DNA of 64,000 nucleotides from Phocoena phocoena (Eukaryota; Chordata; Mammalia; Artiodactyla; Phocoenidae): positions 26,837,668 through 26,901,667 of the forward strand of contig NC_089234.1 of NCBI RefSeq assembly GCF_963924675.1, given 5' to 3'. Below are positions 49,257 to 61,180 of the stretch, piece by piece. Under the pieces are notes generated by a model. That model did no database searches. It saw only the letters and a program-made list of their open reading frames with translations, and was not told where the DNA came from. Each line of letters opens with the position of its first letter. Position 1 is the stretch's first letter. A program made the translations under genes and the position numbers.

Positions 49257-51314
49257 GCCTGGTGTGTCTGTGAGCTGCTGCAGCCTCTGCCTGCCTTTCT
49301 TCTCCCAGGCCGGGACAGAGATAGGAGGTGAATGGGAACCCAGAGAGGCCAGTTAACTGTTCGCCAAACAGGCCGGGCCTGAGTCAGCTCCTGAACAACT
49401 CAGAAGGGGGCAGGGGTGGACATTAAAAGGGAGAATTCATGGAGTCGGGAATTAGGAGCGCCTGTCTACCCATCAGCATATCCTGTGGACCCTGCCCTAG
49501 AACAGGTTATCTGAGGACATGAACAAAGGTGGCAAGGCTCATTAGGAAGAAATAAATGGTGACCTGTGTGCCACTGACAGGGCTGAGGCAGTCAGGGAAG
49601 GCTGCCTGGAGGAGGCGAGGGGCAGCCTGGCAGGAAATAGCCTATTTGAGAGGGGTAAGCAGCTCTGTTTGGGGACAACTAAGGAACCTGCTTTAGAGGG
49701 GATGCTACATGCTGGGTGTCGGGAGAATGCCAGGCTGATAGAGGACTGAAAGTCAAGCTGAGGGGCTTAGTTTGATAGAGCAGCTAGGAGGGTCCAGCTA
49801 CTGGCATCAGGATGGTTTCATAGACTGGACCTTGCAGGACAGGAAACATTTGGTAAGGGGAGAGGGGCACTGGGAAGGTTTGGGCGTACCAAGTACAATA
49901 TAAAGAATATTGGGCTCAGAGGCAGGAGAAGGTGGCTGCGTTGGAGGAGCACCAAGGAGCCCGGGCCGCAGAGATGGGCTCCACCTGAGTGTGCTGGCAG
50001 TGAGGCAGGGAGGGGGCAGGTGCCGAGTCCTGCATCTGTTGGTAACTTGCAGAGTCCCAGAGGTGGCCTTTGTTGGCCTGGTCTCAGGACATCCCAGCAA
50101 CCTTAGAATGGGCCCCTCAACTCTAGTTCAGAACCTTGAAGTCCAAGCCGTGGGGCCTTGCCTGCATGGGTCATGACAGGGAAGGAATCAAAAGCCGTGG
50201 GAGTCTGGAGGGCCCCTTTCACAGCTCAGTACCAGAGAAGCCACATCAAAGGGCCAGAAGCTTTCGTGAGGGGCGAGCCTCTCCTCGGAGCTTCTACTCC
50301 CAGGGAGGTGTGGCTGCCCTGGGCCTGGAGTGGAAAAGAGGAGCTGGGACATCTCTGGGCCCCCCAGGTGTTAGGGCTGCTTTCAGTCCCCCTTAGGAGC
50401 TCTGCTAGTCTACTCAACTGGGCCCTCCGTGCCCGCCACCATCCCCAGTAAGGGGTGGAGTTGACAGAAGTCCGAAGCCTGGGGTGTCCGTGTCCAAACA
50501 TTGCTGCTCCTCTCTTTTCGCTTCCCCCTTGAATGCCCCAGCCTGCTCAGCAGCCTCTCCAGACCCAGAGGAGCAAGGCCTCCAGGGCTAGGAGAAGAGG
50601 GAACCAGTGGGTCACAGGGTAAGTTGGCCAATTAACCCCTTCCTACACACAGGAAGTCTTCAGAACCATAGGGAGCGATAGTGCTGACTTCTGGATCTGG
50701 TACCAGGGGCCTGGCCCCCTTTCCTGCCATCTCTTGTGGGAAGGAGGGAAAGGACCCCCAACCCCCCCCCCAGGAGACTCAGAATTCTGGAGACCACCTT
50801 CAAACCGTACAAATTCCTGGTCCCACATCCTGGTAAGGGCAACAGGAAATTATGGGTTAAAAAGCAGTGCCCACACCCTCCAGAGAGACCCATCCTGCGG
50901 GTGGTGTCCTCTGGGCTGCTCAGTGTGGCACAGGAGCCCAGGAGAAGAGCTAATGGAGGATTCTGTGTCTTGAGAAGTCTGCCCAGTTTGGCAGAGGGGG
51001 CGATCCTCTGAGTCTAAACTAAGCAAAGGGTGTGTTGGGGGGTTCCCCAGCCACTTGAGCGCTGAGCCTGGTTCCTGGGTGGGCTTTCAACCCAGTGCCC
51101 CATCCTGCTAAAAGGGAGACTGAATTTTGGAACCCTGGTGGGAATCGGCATCCTATCTAGCAACTGAGCACCCCAAAACTACCACCCACTCACCACCTGG
51201 CCCTAACAAAGAGGAAGGGCCCCACAGGCCTACTTCCTGCCCCTAGCTCAGCTCATCGTCACTCTCTCCCTGAGCCACAGTGGTCTCTGGCCAGACCACA
51301 GGTGTGGTGGGCAG
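49257..51314. other. Intergenic, downstream of POLL
   Basis: Ordinary intergenic DNA with no exon and no clear repeat family. BTRC's 3' end is expected further right by synteny. Confidence 0.5.
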
Positions 51315-51797
51315 GGTAACGGTCTCCCAAAGATGTCTACAGCCTAATCCCTGGAACCTGTGAATGTTACCCTACTTGGTAAGAGAAGGACATTGCAGAT
51401 GTGATTAAAGTTAAGGATTTTGAGATGAGGAGATTAGCCAGTGGGCCCAATCTAATCATGAGTCCTTAAAAGTGGAGAACTTTTCCTGGCTACAATCAGA
51501 GAGAGAGGTGACAAAGGAAGGAAGGTTAGAGAGATGTGATGTTTCTGCCTTTGAAGACAGAGAAACGGGACTACCAGCCAAGGAATGTGGGCAACCTCTA
51601 GAAACCGGAAGAGGCAAGGAAACAGATTCTACTCTAGAGCCTCTGTAACAGAACACAGCCCTGCCAACACCTCAGTTTTATTCCAAGGAGACCTGTGTCA
51701 GACTTCTAAACAATAGAACTGTTTAGTAATAACTGCGTTGTTTTAAGCCACTAAGTGTATGGAAATTTGTTACTGCAGCGATAGAGGACCAGTAGAC
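51315..51797 (+). mobile_element. MLT1-type solo LTR (ERVL-MaLR)
   Basis: Order of marks: CCCAAAGATGTCTACAGCCT, TTGCAGATGTGATTAAAGTT, TGGGCCCAATCTAATCATGA, AGCCAAGGAATGTGGGCAAC, and the end TTGTTTTAAGCCACTAAG. It is an ancient solo LTR; no internal retroviral genes are present. Confidence 0.85.
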
Positions 51798-53439
51798 AGG
51801 GTATGTCTTGTTCTTTCCTTGTACAAAGTGAGCAGAGGGATGGTGGGTGTGAGCAGGCCCTGCTGCGAGGTGGAGGATGTCCCTGGAAGTGCAGTGGGGT
51901 GTGGGGAAAGGGAGGGGCCTCCTTACATGGCTGCAGTAGGGGAGGGGCAGGTGGTAGGCAAAGCTGGGAGCCCAGTCCTCATGGACTGGCTGCCCCATGC
52001 TCAGTCTGAGCCTCCCAGTTTCCCCCTGCACTTTGTGCCTAAGGTACAATCCTCTCCAGGCTGCTCAGCCCCAGCCCTGCCAACCCGGGAGCCTCATCTT
52101 TTCCCAGGGCCTGGATTGATAACATTGGCCCAAGACTTGCACTGAAAGGGGAACGAGACCAGGCCAAACTTTCCTCCTGGTTTCTGGCTGCTCTTGGGGG
52201 AGCAGGTGTGGGCACAGGGCCAGGGTTTCCCAGGCCTGGAGTGGGCACTACAAGGTGGACAGGTCCAGCCATGTCCTGCCCTCCAGGACCCAAGGGCTGG
52301 GAATGGGAAACCCAGGCCCTTTGTCCTGCTTCTCCACAAGAGGGTTATGAGTTCCTGTCCCTTTAAACAGAATGGGATGCTTCTTGCCAGGACTAGGAAT
52401 GACAGCTTGGAGAAGACATCATTTCCTCTCTTCACTTCCCCAACAGGAGAGACCCCCTTTCTAGGCCCTCCTCACCATCCCAGAGATCAACCTCACACGG
52501 CAGCTACAGCTGTTCAGGCACTTGCTGCTACCCATACTCTGCAGACACCAGCTGCCCCAGGCCTAGAACGGGCTCAGCCCCCAGACCTTTAGTCCTCTGT
52601 TGACTCTGCCCTTCAGTCTGGACACCAGCCAGGTAGTTTTCCAGAACGCCTGAGCCACTGGGCAGCCCTGCTTCTGAGCTCTGGAACAGGGGGACCCTCA
52701 GGGCTGAAGTCCCCAAACTGGCCTGAGACTCTGGGCCAGGCCTCATCCCCATAGTCTGAACCAGGGGCTCTGCAAGCCTTGGTCCCCCACACTGGAGGTC
52801 AGTGCAGAAGCTGAGCCCTAGCGAAAGACCAAGAGGGAACAATACTGAAAAATGTCCCAGAGGTGAGGAGAGGACCCAGCGGTGGAGGGACTGTGGGCAG
52901 GGCTCTGAGAATGCCATGGGAGGGCAGTACGGGCACCAGGCAGTGGGCCACTGCTCAGAACTGCTGTCTGACCCTTCGCTCTGCTGGACCCGGGCCTGGC
53001 GCTGATGGAGAAGGCCCATGGCCCCAGACATTATGTTCCTCCCGCAGCGAGACTCCCTTAGCCCTGCTGTCCTCACCCACCAGGCTCCGGTTCCCTCAGC
53101 TCACCTGCCACTGTGCCTGTGTCTGACTGCGTGGGCATTTGCCTGTGTGCCTAAAGTACATCCCTGGCCCTGTGTTTGTGTGCTGCGGGTTCATGATTTT
53201 GCATCTGCACACGTGTGTGGACAACCTGGGTGTGTGTCGGTGTGTCTGCCAATCTAGACCTCGGTGTGCATGCCCCAGGGTCATCAAGGGCTCAGGCAGG
53301 GCCTGGAAGGGGAGTCCTTGGAGTCCCCTGTGGTGCTGGGCAGGGACTGCAGAAGGTGGTAGAGGCCCAATGGGCTGCGGACTCTGAGTCCTCCTGTCCT
53401 GGAGGCGGCCGCAGGGCCGGCCGCCTGCGTCAGCCTTGA
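51798..53439. other. Intergenic, no gene found
   Basis: GC-rich, with TG-rich low-complexity DNA at about 53110-53280. No exon; a 182-residue minus frame at 53076-52528 shows no domain. Confidence 0.5.
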
Positions 53440-53740
53440 GCGGCCATCAATAGCGCGCGGTTAATTAATTTGATGGGAACAGCAGGGACCGCCGTTTGCA
53501 TTTAGTGAAGTTGCAGGAACTTCCAACCTCATCTTCATAATTGGCCTCATAAATTCTAAGAAAGAGAGAGATCAGCAAAGCGGGAGGGAGGAGGGGCCGC
53601 CCGTCCATCCTTATTTAATTTTATTGCTGAAATTCATCTTTTTAGCCTCCTCCGGAATCTGCTCTCCCTGCCGGATTTGCCTAATCATGATAAATTAATA
53701 TTCATTTTCCCACCTCTTACCCAGTTCCCGCGCTTGGATG
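53440..53740. promoter_or_regulatory. Candidate conserved enhancer between POLL and BTRC
   Basis: An A/T-rich block in GC-rich surroundings: GGTTAATTAATTTGATGGG, CTCATCTTCATAATTGGCC, CCTTATTTAATTTTATTGC and CCTAATCATGATAAATTAAT. Dense TAAT/ATTA cores and no repeat signature make it one of the two best enhancer candidates here. Confidence 0.5.
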
Positions 53741-54667
53741 CAGTTGGGGAGGGTCTCCTTCCAGCCCCTCTGCCAGGCCTTGGTGGAAGCCTGGCGGGTG
53801 GTGACCCCTGCAGGGGAGCTTGCCTGCAGAACAGAAAGTAGAGCCTGGGAGGGCTGGAGGGGAGCCTGGAAGAGAGCTCTGTTACTGTGGGGGGAGCCGG
53901 GGGCGGGGGAATGTGGAGTGATTGATTGGGACTCCCAGATGAGAGACTCCTGAGACCCTTGGCCCCTCCCTGGGCAGGAACAGCCCAGAGGGTCCGTGAT
54001 GCTAGTATCAACTACCCCTGTCCAGCTAGGTCTGGGTGGAAGGGGCAGGAAGAGGCCGAGAAAGCCCTTTTGGGTACCCAGAGGCTGAGACTGGGGTCAG
54101 ACAGGATGGATTTGGGAGGTGGATTTTGAAGGTCGGCTCCAGTTGAGAGGTGGGGGCAGGGTACGTGGTCTTCACCCCACTTCCCCACCAACAAGGTGTA
54201 GGCTACCTTACCCTGTGCAGACTCTAGGGGGGACCCATTCTAGTCTGTGGGGCCTCACAGGCACCCATAGTCTCTGGCCAACAGCAGTGACCACTTCCCT
54301 ACAGCCCAGCCCAGCCCAGCAGGGTGGCTGGGCCTCTTACACTAAGCATCTTGGCTGTGCTCTGTGGCTGTACTGCTTTTCTTGGTAAGGCCCTTTCGAA
54401 GGCCTGCAGGGGGTGTTTCTGGAAGGGTTATGCAGTTCCCGAGCAGTGGGGCCTCTGCGGTCCAAAGGGTCAGATTCTCCATCTTCTTGCCTCATTATGA
54501 GTATGTGAGACCTGGGAGGGATTTAGATTTTATCTACCACGTTACCCCATTTTACAGGTGAGGAAACGGGACCAGAAATGGGAGGTGACTGACTCAATGT
54601 CTCACAGAAGTCTGGGATCTAGGTCGGGGTGCGGGGGCTGTTTCTACCCCATCTTGAAGGTTGGGTG
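53741..54667. other. Intergenic, no gene found
   Basis: An antisense MIR-like scrap lies at about 54540-54600 (TTTTACAGGTGAGGAAACGG). Otherwise unassigned. Confidence 0.45.
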
Positions 54668-55257
54668 TGGTGGGCAGGATTCTCTGAAAATCCCCTAGTG
54701 ACTTTTGCCCTTGTATAACCCCCTCCCTTTTGAGTGTGGGTAAAGCCTTCAACTCTGATGAGGTGTTACTCCTGTGGTTATGTTACCTCATATGGCAAAA
54801 GGAAGATTATCTGGGTGCCTCTGGTCTAATCATGTGAGCCCTTTAAAAGCAGGTTTTTTTGGCTATTAGCAGAAGGGGCAGCAGAGATATTCAAAGCAGA
54901 AGATTCAGCACACCTTTGCTGGCTTTGAAGATGGAAGGGGACTTGTGCAAGGACCAGGGAGCAGCCCCCAGCTGACAGCCAGCAAGGAAATGGGGACCTT
55001 AGTCCTACAACCATAAGGAACTGAATTTTGTCAACAATGAGAATGAGTGTGGAAGCTGATCTTTCCCAGAGCTTCCAGATAAGAGCCCAGCCTGGCCAAC
55101 ACCTTGATTTAGGTCTTGTGGAACCCTAATCAGAGAATTCAGCTGAGCTTGCCTGGACTTCTGGTCTACGGAATTGTGAAATAATGGGTCTTGTTTTTAG
55201 GGAGTAAGTTGTGATTTGTTATCACTTTTGTTGTGCAGCAATAGAAACCTAATATGC
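54668..55257 (+). mobile_element. Diverged MLT1-type solo LTR (ERVL-MaLR)
   Basis: It starts GTGGTGGGCAGGATTCTC. TTACCTCATATGGCAAAAGG and AGCCTGGCCAACACCTTGAT follow, and it ends TTGTGCAGCAATAGAAACCT. It is longer and more diverged than the copy at 51315. No internal retroviral genes. Confidence 0.75.
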
Positions 55258-55864
55258 AGGACTTAGGGGAAGGGTATCTTAGGAGGGTCCTACGATGGGG
55301 GAGGGAGATGAAGCTGGGAGAGGTCTAAGGCTCTATCCAAATGCTACTTCCCCCCACAACCAGCACCGTATTCCCACATGGCAACAATTGACTGGAGCTG
55401 CTCCCTAGTTGCCAAAGTTCTCATCACTCCCTATTGTTTCACCTGGGACTAAACCCTTGTAAGCATTTTTTTTTTTTTTTTTTCTTGTAAGCATTTAAAT
55501 TCATGATTCCTGCCAGGTGGAGTCTGGACCCCTGGGTAATGAGGAGTAGCAAGCTCACCTCACAGGAATGGGTCCTTGACAGGAGGAGCCTCTATGGAAT
55601 TGGCATAGGCAGAGGCTTCTAGAATGTGGTTAGGGCATGGCTGATAATTTAATGTGCTTTCAAACCGAGTTCCCCTTCCCCCCAAACTAGAGTTTTCAAA
55701 AAGTATTTATTCATGGGTCCTGGGTGGGTGCTGGCGGGAGATGTTTTTGATTCCCACTGGAAGGTCCCAGCATCATGGATTTTGAGGAAGACCAACTGAC
55801 ATTTTGCAAATTATGGAAAGAGTCTCCACTGAGGAGACCTGGGTTAGCTGCACCATATTTCTGG
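55258..55864. other. Intergenic, no feature recognised
   Basis: A T tract at 55467-55483 next to a near-duplicate of CTTGTAAGCATTT on each side suggests a small insertion remnant. Nothing else. Confidence 0.4.
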
Positions 55865-56085
55865 TTTATTCCAGCAGCATTTATTGATTGACTCTGAGCC
55901 TGGCCAGTCTACCCTTAACCCAGCCCTGCACATGGACTATATCATGTAACCTTCCCTACAGCCCTATTATCCCCATTTGGCAGATGAGGAAACAGAGGCC
56001 CAGAGAGATTCATTCACTTGTGTTAAGTCACACAGCATGTGAAAACAGCTGGGTTTCATTCTCAGATCTCTGTGACCCAAGGAAG
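55865..56085 (-). repeat. MIR SINE fragment
   Basis: Antisense MIR: AGCATTTATTGATTGACTCT, then GGCAGATGAGGAAACAGAGG and AGTCACACAGCATGTGAAAA. Confidence 0.82.
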
Positions 56086-57199
56086 CCCAGCTGGTTTCCC
56101 TGGCTCCCCCTATGGAAGTGGCTCTAGCCCAGATCTAACTGGGCTGTCTGCTAACTTCTCTCCCTTTGTTTCTCCCACAAAGCAAAGAGCCCTGAGCTTT
56201 TCAGAGTCTGTGGAGGTTCCTGATGCTGATGGTGAAGGATACAATCCCTGCCCCTGAGAACTGGAGTTCTGAATCAGCAAATGCCCATTTGCCCTGAGAT
56301 GGGACCCCCTAACCTCCCACCTCCATTAGGGAATTAGTGATGTGGGGTCATTGACTCTCAAACTCCAGCCCTGCTAGAGGCAAGGGTCCTGGCTCTGTAG
56401 CTCACATCTATCCCTACACATGCCCAGCCTGTCCCCCACAGCTCCTACACATGTCCCTGCACACACTGGACCCCCTTCTCATAGCTCCACACATACTTGA
56501 CTTGTTCCCACATGGACTCCACACAGGGCTTGCTGGGGGCCTGGCCTGGCCTGAGAGACTCCTCCCCTCAGCTCCAGGCTTCACCTGAGGAATCATCTCT
56601 CAACACCATGACTTTGGACTCTGCTGTATTGGAGAACTTTGGGGCCAGTGTGGCAAGGGCCTCTGGTCAAGCCACCCTCCCTACCTACCGGGCCAGACAC
56701 CCCAGTGGAAAGGATCACCCCCTGGCCTGTCCCTCTTCCTCCCAAGCTGCCTAATGGGGAGAAAGCCCAGGACCCTTAGGGTCTGGCCCCAGGGGAGAGG
56801 CCCCCAGAGGCCATGTCTTTCCTCTCCATGCCAGAGAACAGTCCTGCAGCGCTGAGCAGCCCCAGCTTCCCACCTCATGGGCCAAGGACTGCAGCCCCCA
56901 CCTCAGAGCTTCTGAACACCAAGGTCCCCCTACCTTGAGGACCTCCCCGACCCTCCCCCACCAAAGTACCTTTGGAAGTTGCAGGGCCAAGTCCAGGGGG
57001 ATGCCCTGAAGGAACCCCACCTGCTGCCCTGTGACGTATAGACTCAGACTCGGACTGCAGATGCCCCTCCAGAACGTGGCTCCACGGGCAAGAGAAATGC
57101 TCTCTCCACTCCAAGCTTCAAGTTCTGTCTTGCTGGACCTCACTCCGCCCACACTTCTGGAACAGGCAAACGGGCTTCCCTGGGATCTGGAATGGCAGC
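56086..57199. other. Intergenic, no gene found
   Basis: Unassigned sequence leading into the GC-rich segment. Confidence 0.4.
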
Positions 57200-57239
57200 G
57201 ACTGCTCAGAAGCTGGGGATGGAGGGATAGAGGAGTGCT

Positions 57240-57680
57240 CCAGGGTGCCTCCTTGCGAGCGGGGGCGGCACCGCAAATGTGTATCAGGGCGGTGGGCGGG
57301 GCCTTGGGGGAGGCCGGGCGCCGCCGCCAGGTGTGTTGGGCTGGAGATGGAAAGAGTACGTAGGCCGACGGGAGCGCTTCTCAGGAGGCGCCAGCAGAGG
57401 GCGCGCGAGGACCGGCCAAGAGGCCCGGCGCGCGCGAAGGCCGGGGATGGGGGTGTGGAAGAGAGGACAGCAAGTGCCGGGGAGGGACCGCCCAGTAGCT
57501 TCTCTCCGAGCTCCGGGGTGGGAGCTGGGGCAGGAAGTGTCCGGATTGCGCGGCCTCCTGCTCCTTAGGAGGAGGCGGCCGATGGGGATGTGGCCCGGCG
57601 CGCCCTTCCCTGGGTGGGTAGACCCTCCCCATTACCGGGCAAGGGAGCAGGGTCCGCGGATTCAGGACTGGTGACCTTTG
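57240..57680. other. GC- and CpG-rich segment between POLL and BTRC
   Basis: CpG is frequent from about 57255 to 57610 (for example CCGGGCGCCGCCGCC and CGGCGCGCGCG). No coding exon is seen. It may be an orphan CpG island or a boundary element; a CTCF-like motif lies inside. Confidence 0.6.
57391..57404 (+). promoter_or_regulatory. CTCF-like motif in intergenic CpG-rich segment
   Basis: CCAGCAGAGGGCGC matches 12 of 14 bases of the CTCF core CCACCAGGGGGCGC and sits in GC-rich flanks. Forward (plus) orientation, pointing toward BTRC. Confidence 0.65.
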
Positions 57681-58109
57681 ATGTTGAATCAGGTGGGACC
57701 CCTTTTTCATACTCACCTCTGGTCGAAATTCTGTGCCTCAGTTTCCCCCTGCGTGAGTTCTGTCCTTGCTCCCGGAAGCTCTAAACTAGGACACCAGATG
57801 GGGTGAGACGACCCAGTGAAAGGGAACTAGTACGCCCCCAGGTACCCCCCTCCCCCCCGCCCCGTTCCCCTGACCTCGCCAACCTTGAACACAGAGCTTG
57901 GAGGGAAGTAGAAAAAGATGGGGAGAGGAGAAAAGTGTGATGGAAGGAGAGGTGGCCATGGAAAAGCAAATGGAAGGAGAGAATGGAGGAAGAGGAAGGG
58001 AAGGAGGGAGGGATGGGTGGGTACGAAGAGGGGCTTAGCCCTCTCAGCGGAAGCTCTCCCGAGACTGGGGCCATCTGCGCCTCCTCCGCACTGTGCTGGG
58101 GGATGAGTT
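57681..58109. other. Intergenic, purine-rich patch
   Basis: A G/A-rich low-complexity stretch at about 57915-58020. No gene. Confidence 0.45.
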
Positions 58110-58335
58110 CTCCGCTGTATTCCGGGAGCTATCGCTCTGCCAGCAGCCCCCCTCCAGCCTCCATGATTTATAGCTGGGCTAGGCCAGGCGACCTTGGACG
58201 GATAACTAATGACGGGTCAATAACGCTACAGAAAAAGTGAACTGGTGAGGGAGGAGGAACGAGGCCCATTAGCTGGCCCATCGCTTTCCTCCCGGCATCT
58301 TCTCTCTAATTCCGGTACCTCTTGCTGCAGGCCCC
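58110..58335. promoter_or_regulatory. Candidate conserved noncoding element
   Basis: Non-repetitive block with CCATGATTTATAGCTGG, GGATAACTAATGACGG, GTCAATAACGC and CCCATTAGCTGGCCC. It holds HOX-like (TTTATA), GATA and TAAT cores. Confidence 0.35.
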
Positions 58336-58985
58336 TTCCGCCGGGGGTTTCCCGAGGGCCTCTTGACAGGGACTGAGAGGTTATGGTTAACACAGCTGAA
58401 ATAGGGGAGGTGGAGACAGGGACCAGGACATACTGGAGAGACCCAAAGTGGGTCACATGAGGGTGAGGGAGACCAGAGGGGGGCTCCTGGAAATGCTCCC
58501 CCACCCCCATTCTGTAGACTGGAGAAAGTCACATATTAGGAAGCCAAAGTTAGCAGGTGGAGTTCCCGTGGGGCAGAAGGCAGGGTACCCTGGGAAAGAA
58601 ATAGACAGCAACACTGGTGCCCTGCACTCACCTTTACCCGCCTCCACCTGGCTCTCTCAATTGGTCCGTATCTCTGGAGATGTCCTCTGCCTCTCCCCAC
58701 CCGAGCTACCCAAAGTCAGAGTGTTTACTTTAGCCATGGAGGGCACCTCCTATTTGCCTTGCCTCATATGTGCCGCTGCCTGCAGGGGTGTGTGGGAGGC
58801 AGGGCCTGAGTCTCAGCTCCTCGATCATCTGGCTCATATTGAGAGTAGACCAAAGCATCCTTCTTCCAGTCTGCCAGCTCCCCTCCTGTTTGAGGTCACC
58901 TGGGTCATCCTCTGGATCCCCAGTCTATTTTTGACACCCTAGGGAACCCAGAGTTTGGGGGAAGGAAGCAGCTCTCTCAATACCT
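58336..58985. other. Intergenic, no feature recognised
   Basis: Unassigned, no exon. Confidence 0.4.
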
Positions 58986-59168
58986 GACTTTATTGAATAT
59001 ATCTCCCCTAATTATCTCTGTCAGCATCATGGTGCTGGCATAAATGCTTTTCCATCTTATAGTCCCATTTTGCAGATGAAGAGTTAAAGCTCAGAGAGAG
59101 GAGCAGTCAGCCAAGGGAGGAGCTGAGGCTTGAATTCAGATCCTCTGGCTCCAAACCACAGCCCCTCC
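58986..59168 (-). repeat. MIR SINE fragment
   Basis: Antisense MIR-like order: CATTTTGCAGATGAAGAGTT, AAAGCTCAGAGAGAGGAGCA, then GAGGCTTGAATTCAGATCCT. Confidence 0.72.
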
Positions 59169-60125
59169 CTGTCCATCACCCCAGGGTCCTGGGCTCACTG
59201 TTAACTCCTGCCCAGCTCTGTCTGCAAAGGAGACACCCAATGAGGGGGCCTTGGGACAAGGACAGTTTTTCCCTAAAGTAGACACAGGGTGACAGAACAA
59301 CCCCTGAAGTGGCAATGGGGTAGCGGCACCATATTCGTACTTTCACGTACCCCTCCCATGGTGCCCAGTGTGTGTACATATGTGGACTCGCATGTGCTCA
59401 TTCATGCATACCTTCACTTTTTCCTTCAACAAACGGGTATTGCGTGGCAACCATTTTCCATGCCCTGAGGATATGGGGGCAACACTGGAGAGCTTATATT
59501 CCAGCAAGGGGGTACATAGACATGTTTTAGGAGGAACCTCTATGGCATGTGGCAGTGTGTGGACTCTCTGTGGAGTAGAAAAGACCATGGGTAGAGGCAT
59601 AAGCAAGGCACAAACTCCCACTCCAGAGAAGGAAACACTACCCATCATCTCAACTCCTCGCTCCATATTCAGACTCTCATATACTCTCTGGCCCCCCAAA
59701 ACTCACCGTCTTCTTCCCCCAATCTGTCGTACTCGACCAACCTGAGAGATCCCTAGCTCCAGGACTGGCTATATAATTTTCAGGGCTCAGTGCCAAATGA
59801 AAATGCAGGCTCTTTATTATAAATTTATAAAGAATTTCAAGACAGCATTAAACCAAGCACAGGGCTCTTCTAAACGCACACCCCCATGGGACCGCCCAGG
59901 TCACACACCTAGTCCTCTCCTTTTCTATGTCAGGAACTAGCTCCTTGGTCTCTCATTTGGACCTGCCCCAGCCTCTTCCCAGATCCAGCCTCTTGGCCCC
60001 AGTCTATCTGGGAAGTTTCACTCCTACCGCACTCACCCCACACTATTTGCCTGGACTATTGGCCCCTTAGGTATCCTGGCCCCAAGCACTCCCTACACTT
60101 TCACATTTCCACACTTTTTTTTTTT
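59169..60125. other. Intergenic with L2-like scrap
   Basis: An L2-like stretch lies at about 59430-59530 (GGGGGCAACACTGGAGAGCT). A further repeat-like piece at about 59765-59900 (AATGAAAATGCAGGCTCTTT) is familiar but I cannot name it. Confidence 0.4.
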
Positions 60126-60400
60126 CAAAATTCAGTTCCTTTTGAAAATTTACTCTTCCTTTAGTCACCTCCTCCAGGAAGACTTTTCTGATTTTCCAGT
60201 TGGAAATCTCACATCACATACTATATACTTGGGTCAAAACACAAATAATCTTCTGCCTTCACTCACAGCCGTTTGCCCCGTCTAGTAGACTTAAAATTCT
60301 AGAAGCCAGGGATGGTGCCATAGTCATCACTGTAACTCCACAGCACCTAGCTGACACGTGGTAGGGGGCTCAGTTAACATCTGTTGATGCAGCTGTGAGC
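60126..60400 (+). repeat. L2-like LINE 3' fragment
   Basis: Sense L2 pattern: TCACCTCCTCCAGGAAGACT, TTCTAGAAGCCAGGGATGGT, then CACAGCACCTAGCTGACACG. Confidence 0.78.
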
Positions 60401-60800
60401 ATCTTTGGCGTGTGGGTGTGGTCATGTTTGGAGGCCCTGAATTGTGTGCACAGAACTGAGTGTAAGGGTTTGTGTCCATGCATAAGCATTTCTACTTAAG
60501 TGTGTGCATATTCCCATATCCATCCATGTGCAGGCATGTTGACAGCATACGTGTTCACAGACCTAAGTGGTTTCTGTAGTCGCGTGCATGAATCGCAGGT
60601 GCACGGGTCTGCATGGCTGTGTGTGCATGGTTTTATGCTGGTGGGTGTGTACCCGGATCTGGGCTGCACATGGTATGCCCACGCACGGCAGGAAAGCATG
60701 TGTCCGTGCTCCCGTGACGTGGGGGTTGTGCCTGGACAGGAGCTGCAGGAGCACCGTGCAAGGATGCAGGCGGCTGGCGCGTGTGCAGGCCATTTGTGTG
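60401..60800. other. Degenerate TG-rich low-complexity sequence
   Basis: Repeated GTGTGCAT, TGTGTG and GCATGG motifs with no strict unit; an old decayed TG repeat. It produces spurious Cys/Val-rich and His-rich frames. Confidence 0.6.
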
Positions 60801-61180
60801 CACAGCTGCGTGTCCTGGCCGCGGGCGGGCCGGATGCCCTGGGCGCCGCCCGCTCCCACCCGAGCGCGTCGCTTTGTTCCTCCGCCGCGGGCAGCCGCGT
60901 GGGCTCCTGGCTCCGCGGCCTGGGCCCTGCCGTGATTGGCGGCCCAGCAAGCGGCTCGGCTCCCTCCCGGGAAGGCGGAGCCGTATGGGCTCCCGTTACC
61001 GGCGAAGGCGGGTAGGGGTGGGGGTGGGGGGCGCTAGACCATCCATCTTCTGTTATTACAGCGTAATGGGGCTGCTCGGGCGCCCGCCCATTTGTCATCG
61101 GCCTCGTTCGCTGATAACGGGCATTTGTCATCACTTTCCTCTGCGCCAATGTCACCAGCGCCGCTGACAGGCGGGGATGG
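60800..61180. promoter_or_regulatory. CpG island with embedded candidate regulatory block
   Basis: CpG-rich from about 60815. It contains an inverted CCAAT box (GTGATTGGCGG at 60932) and GGGAAGGCGGAGCC, then a conserved-looking core at 61040-61175 with CTGTTATTACAGCGTAATGG, two copies of CATTTGTCATC (61089 and 61122), GCTGATAACGG and GCTGACAGGCGG. It could be an orphan promoter or an enhancer. Confidence 0.5.

Noticed and set aside
51315..55257. The two MLT1 LTRs as the ends of one endogenous retrovirus
   Set aside because: They differ in length and divergence, and the 2.9 kb between them holds no retroviral gene remnants but a likely regulatory block. They are separate solo LTRs.
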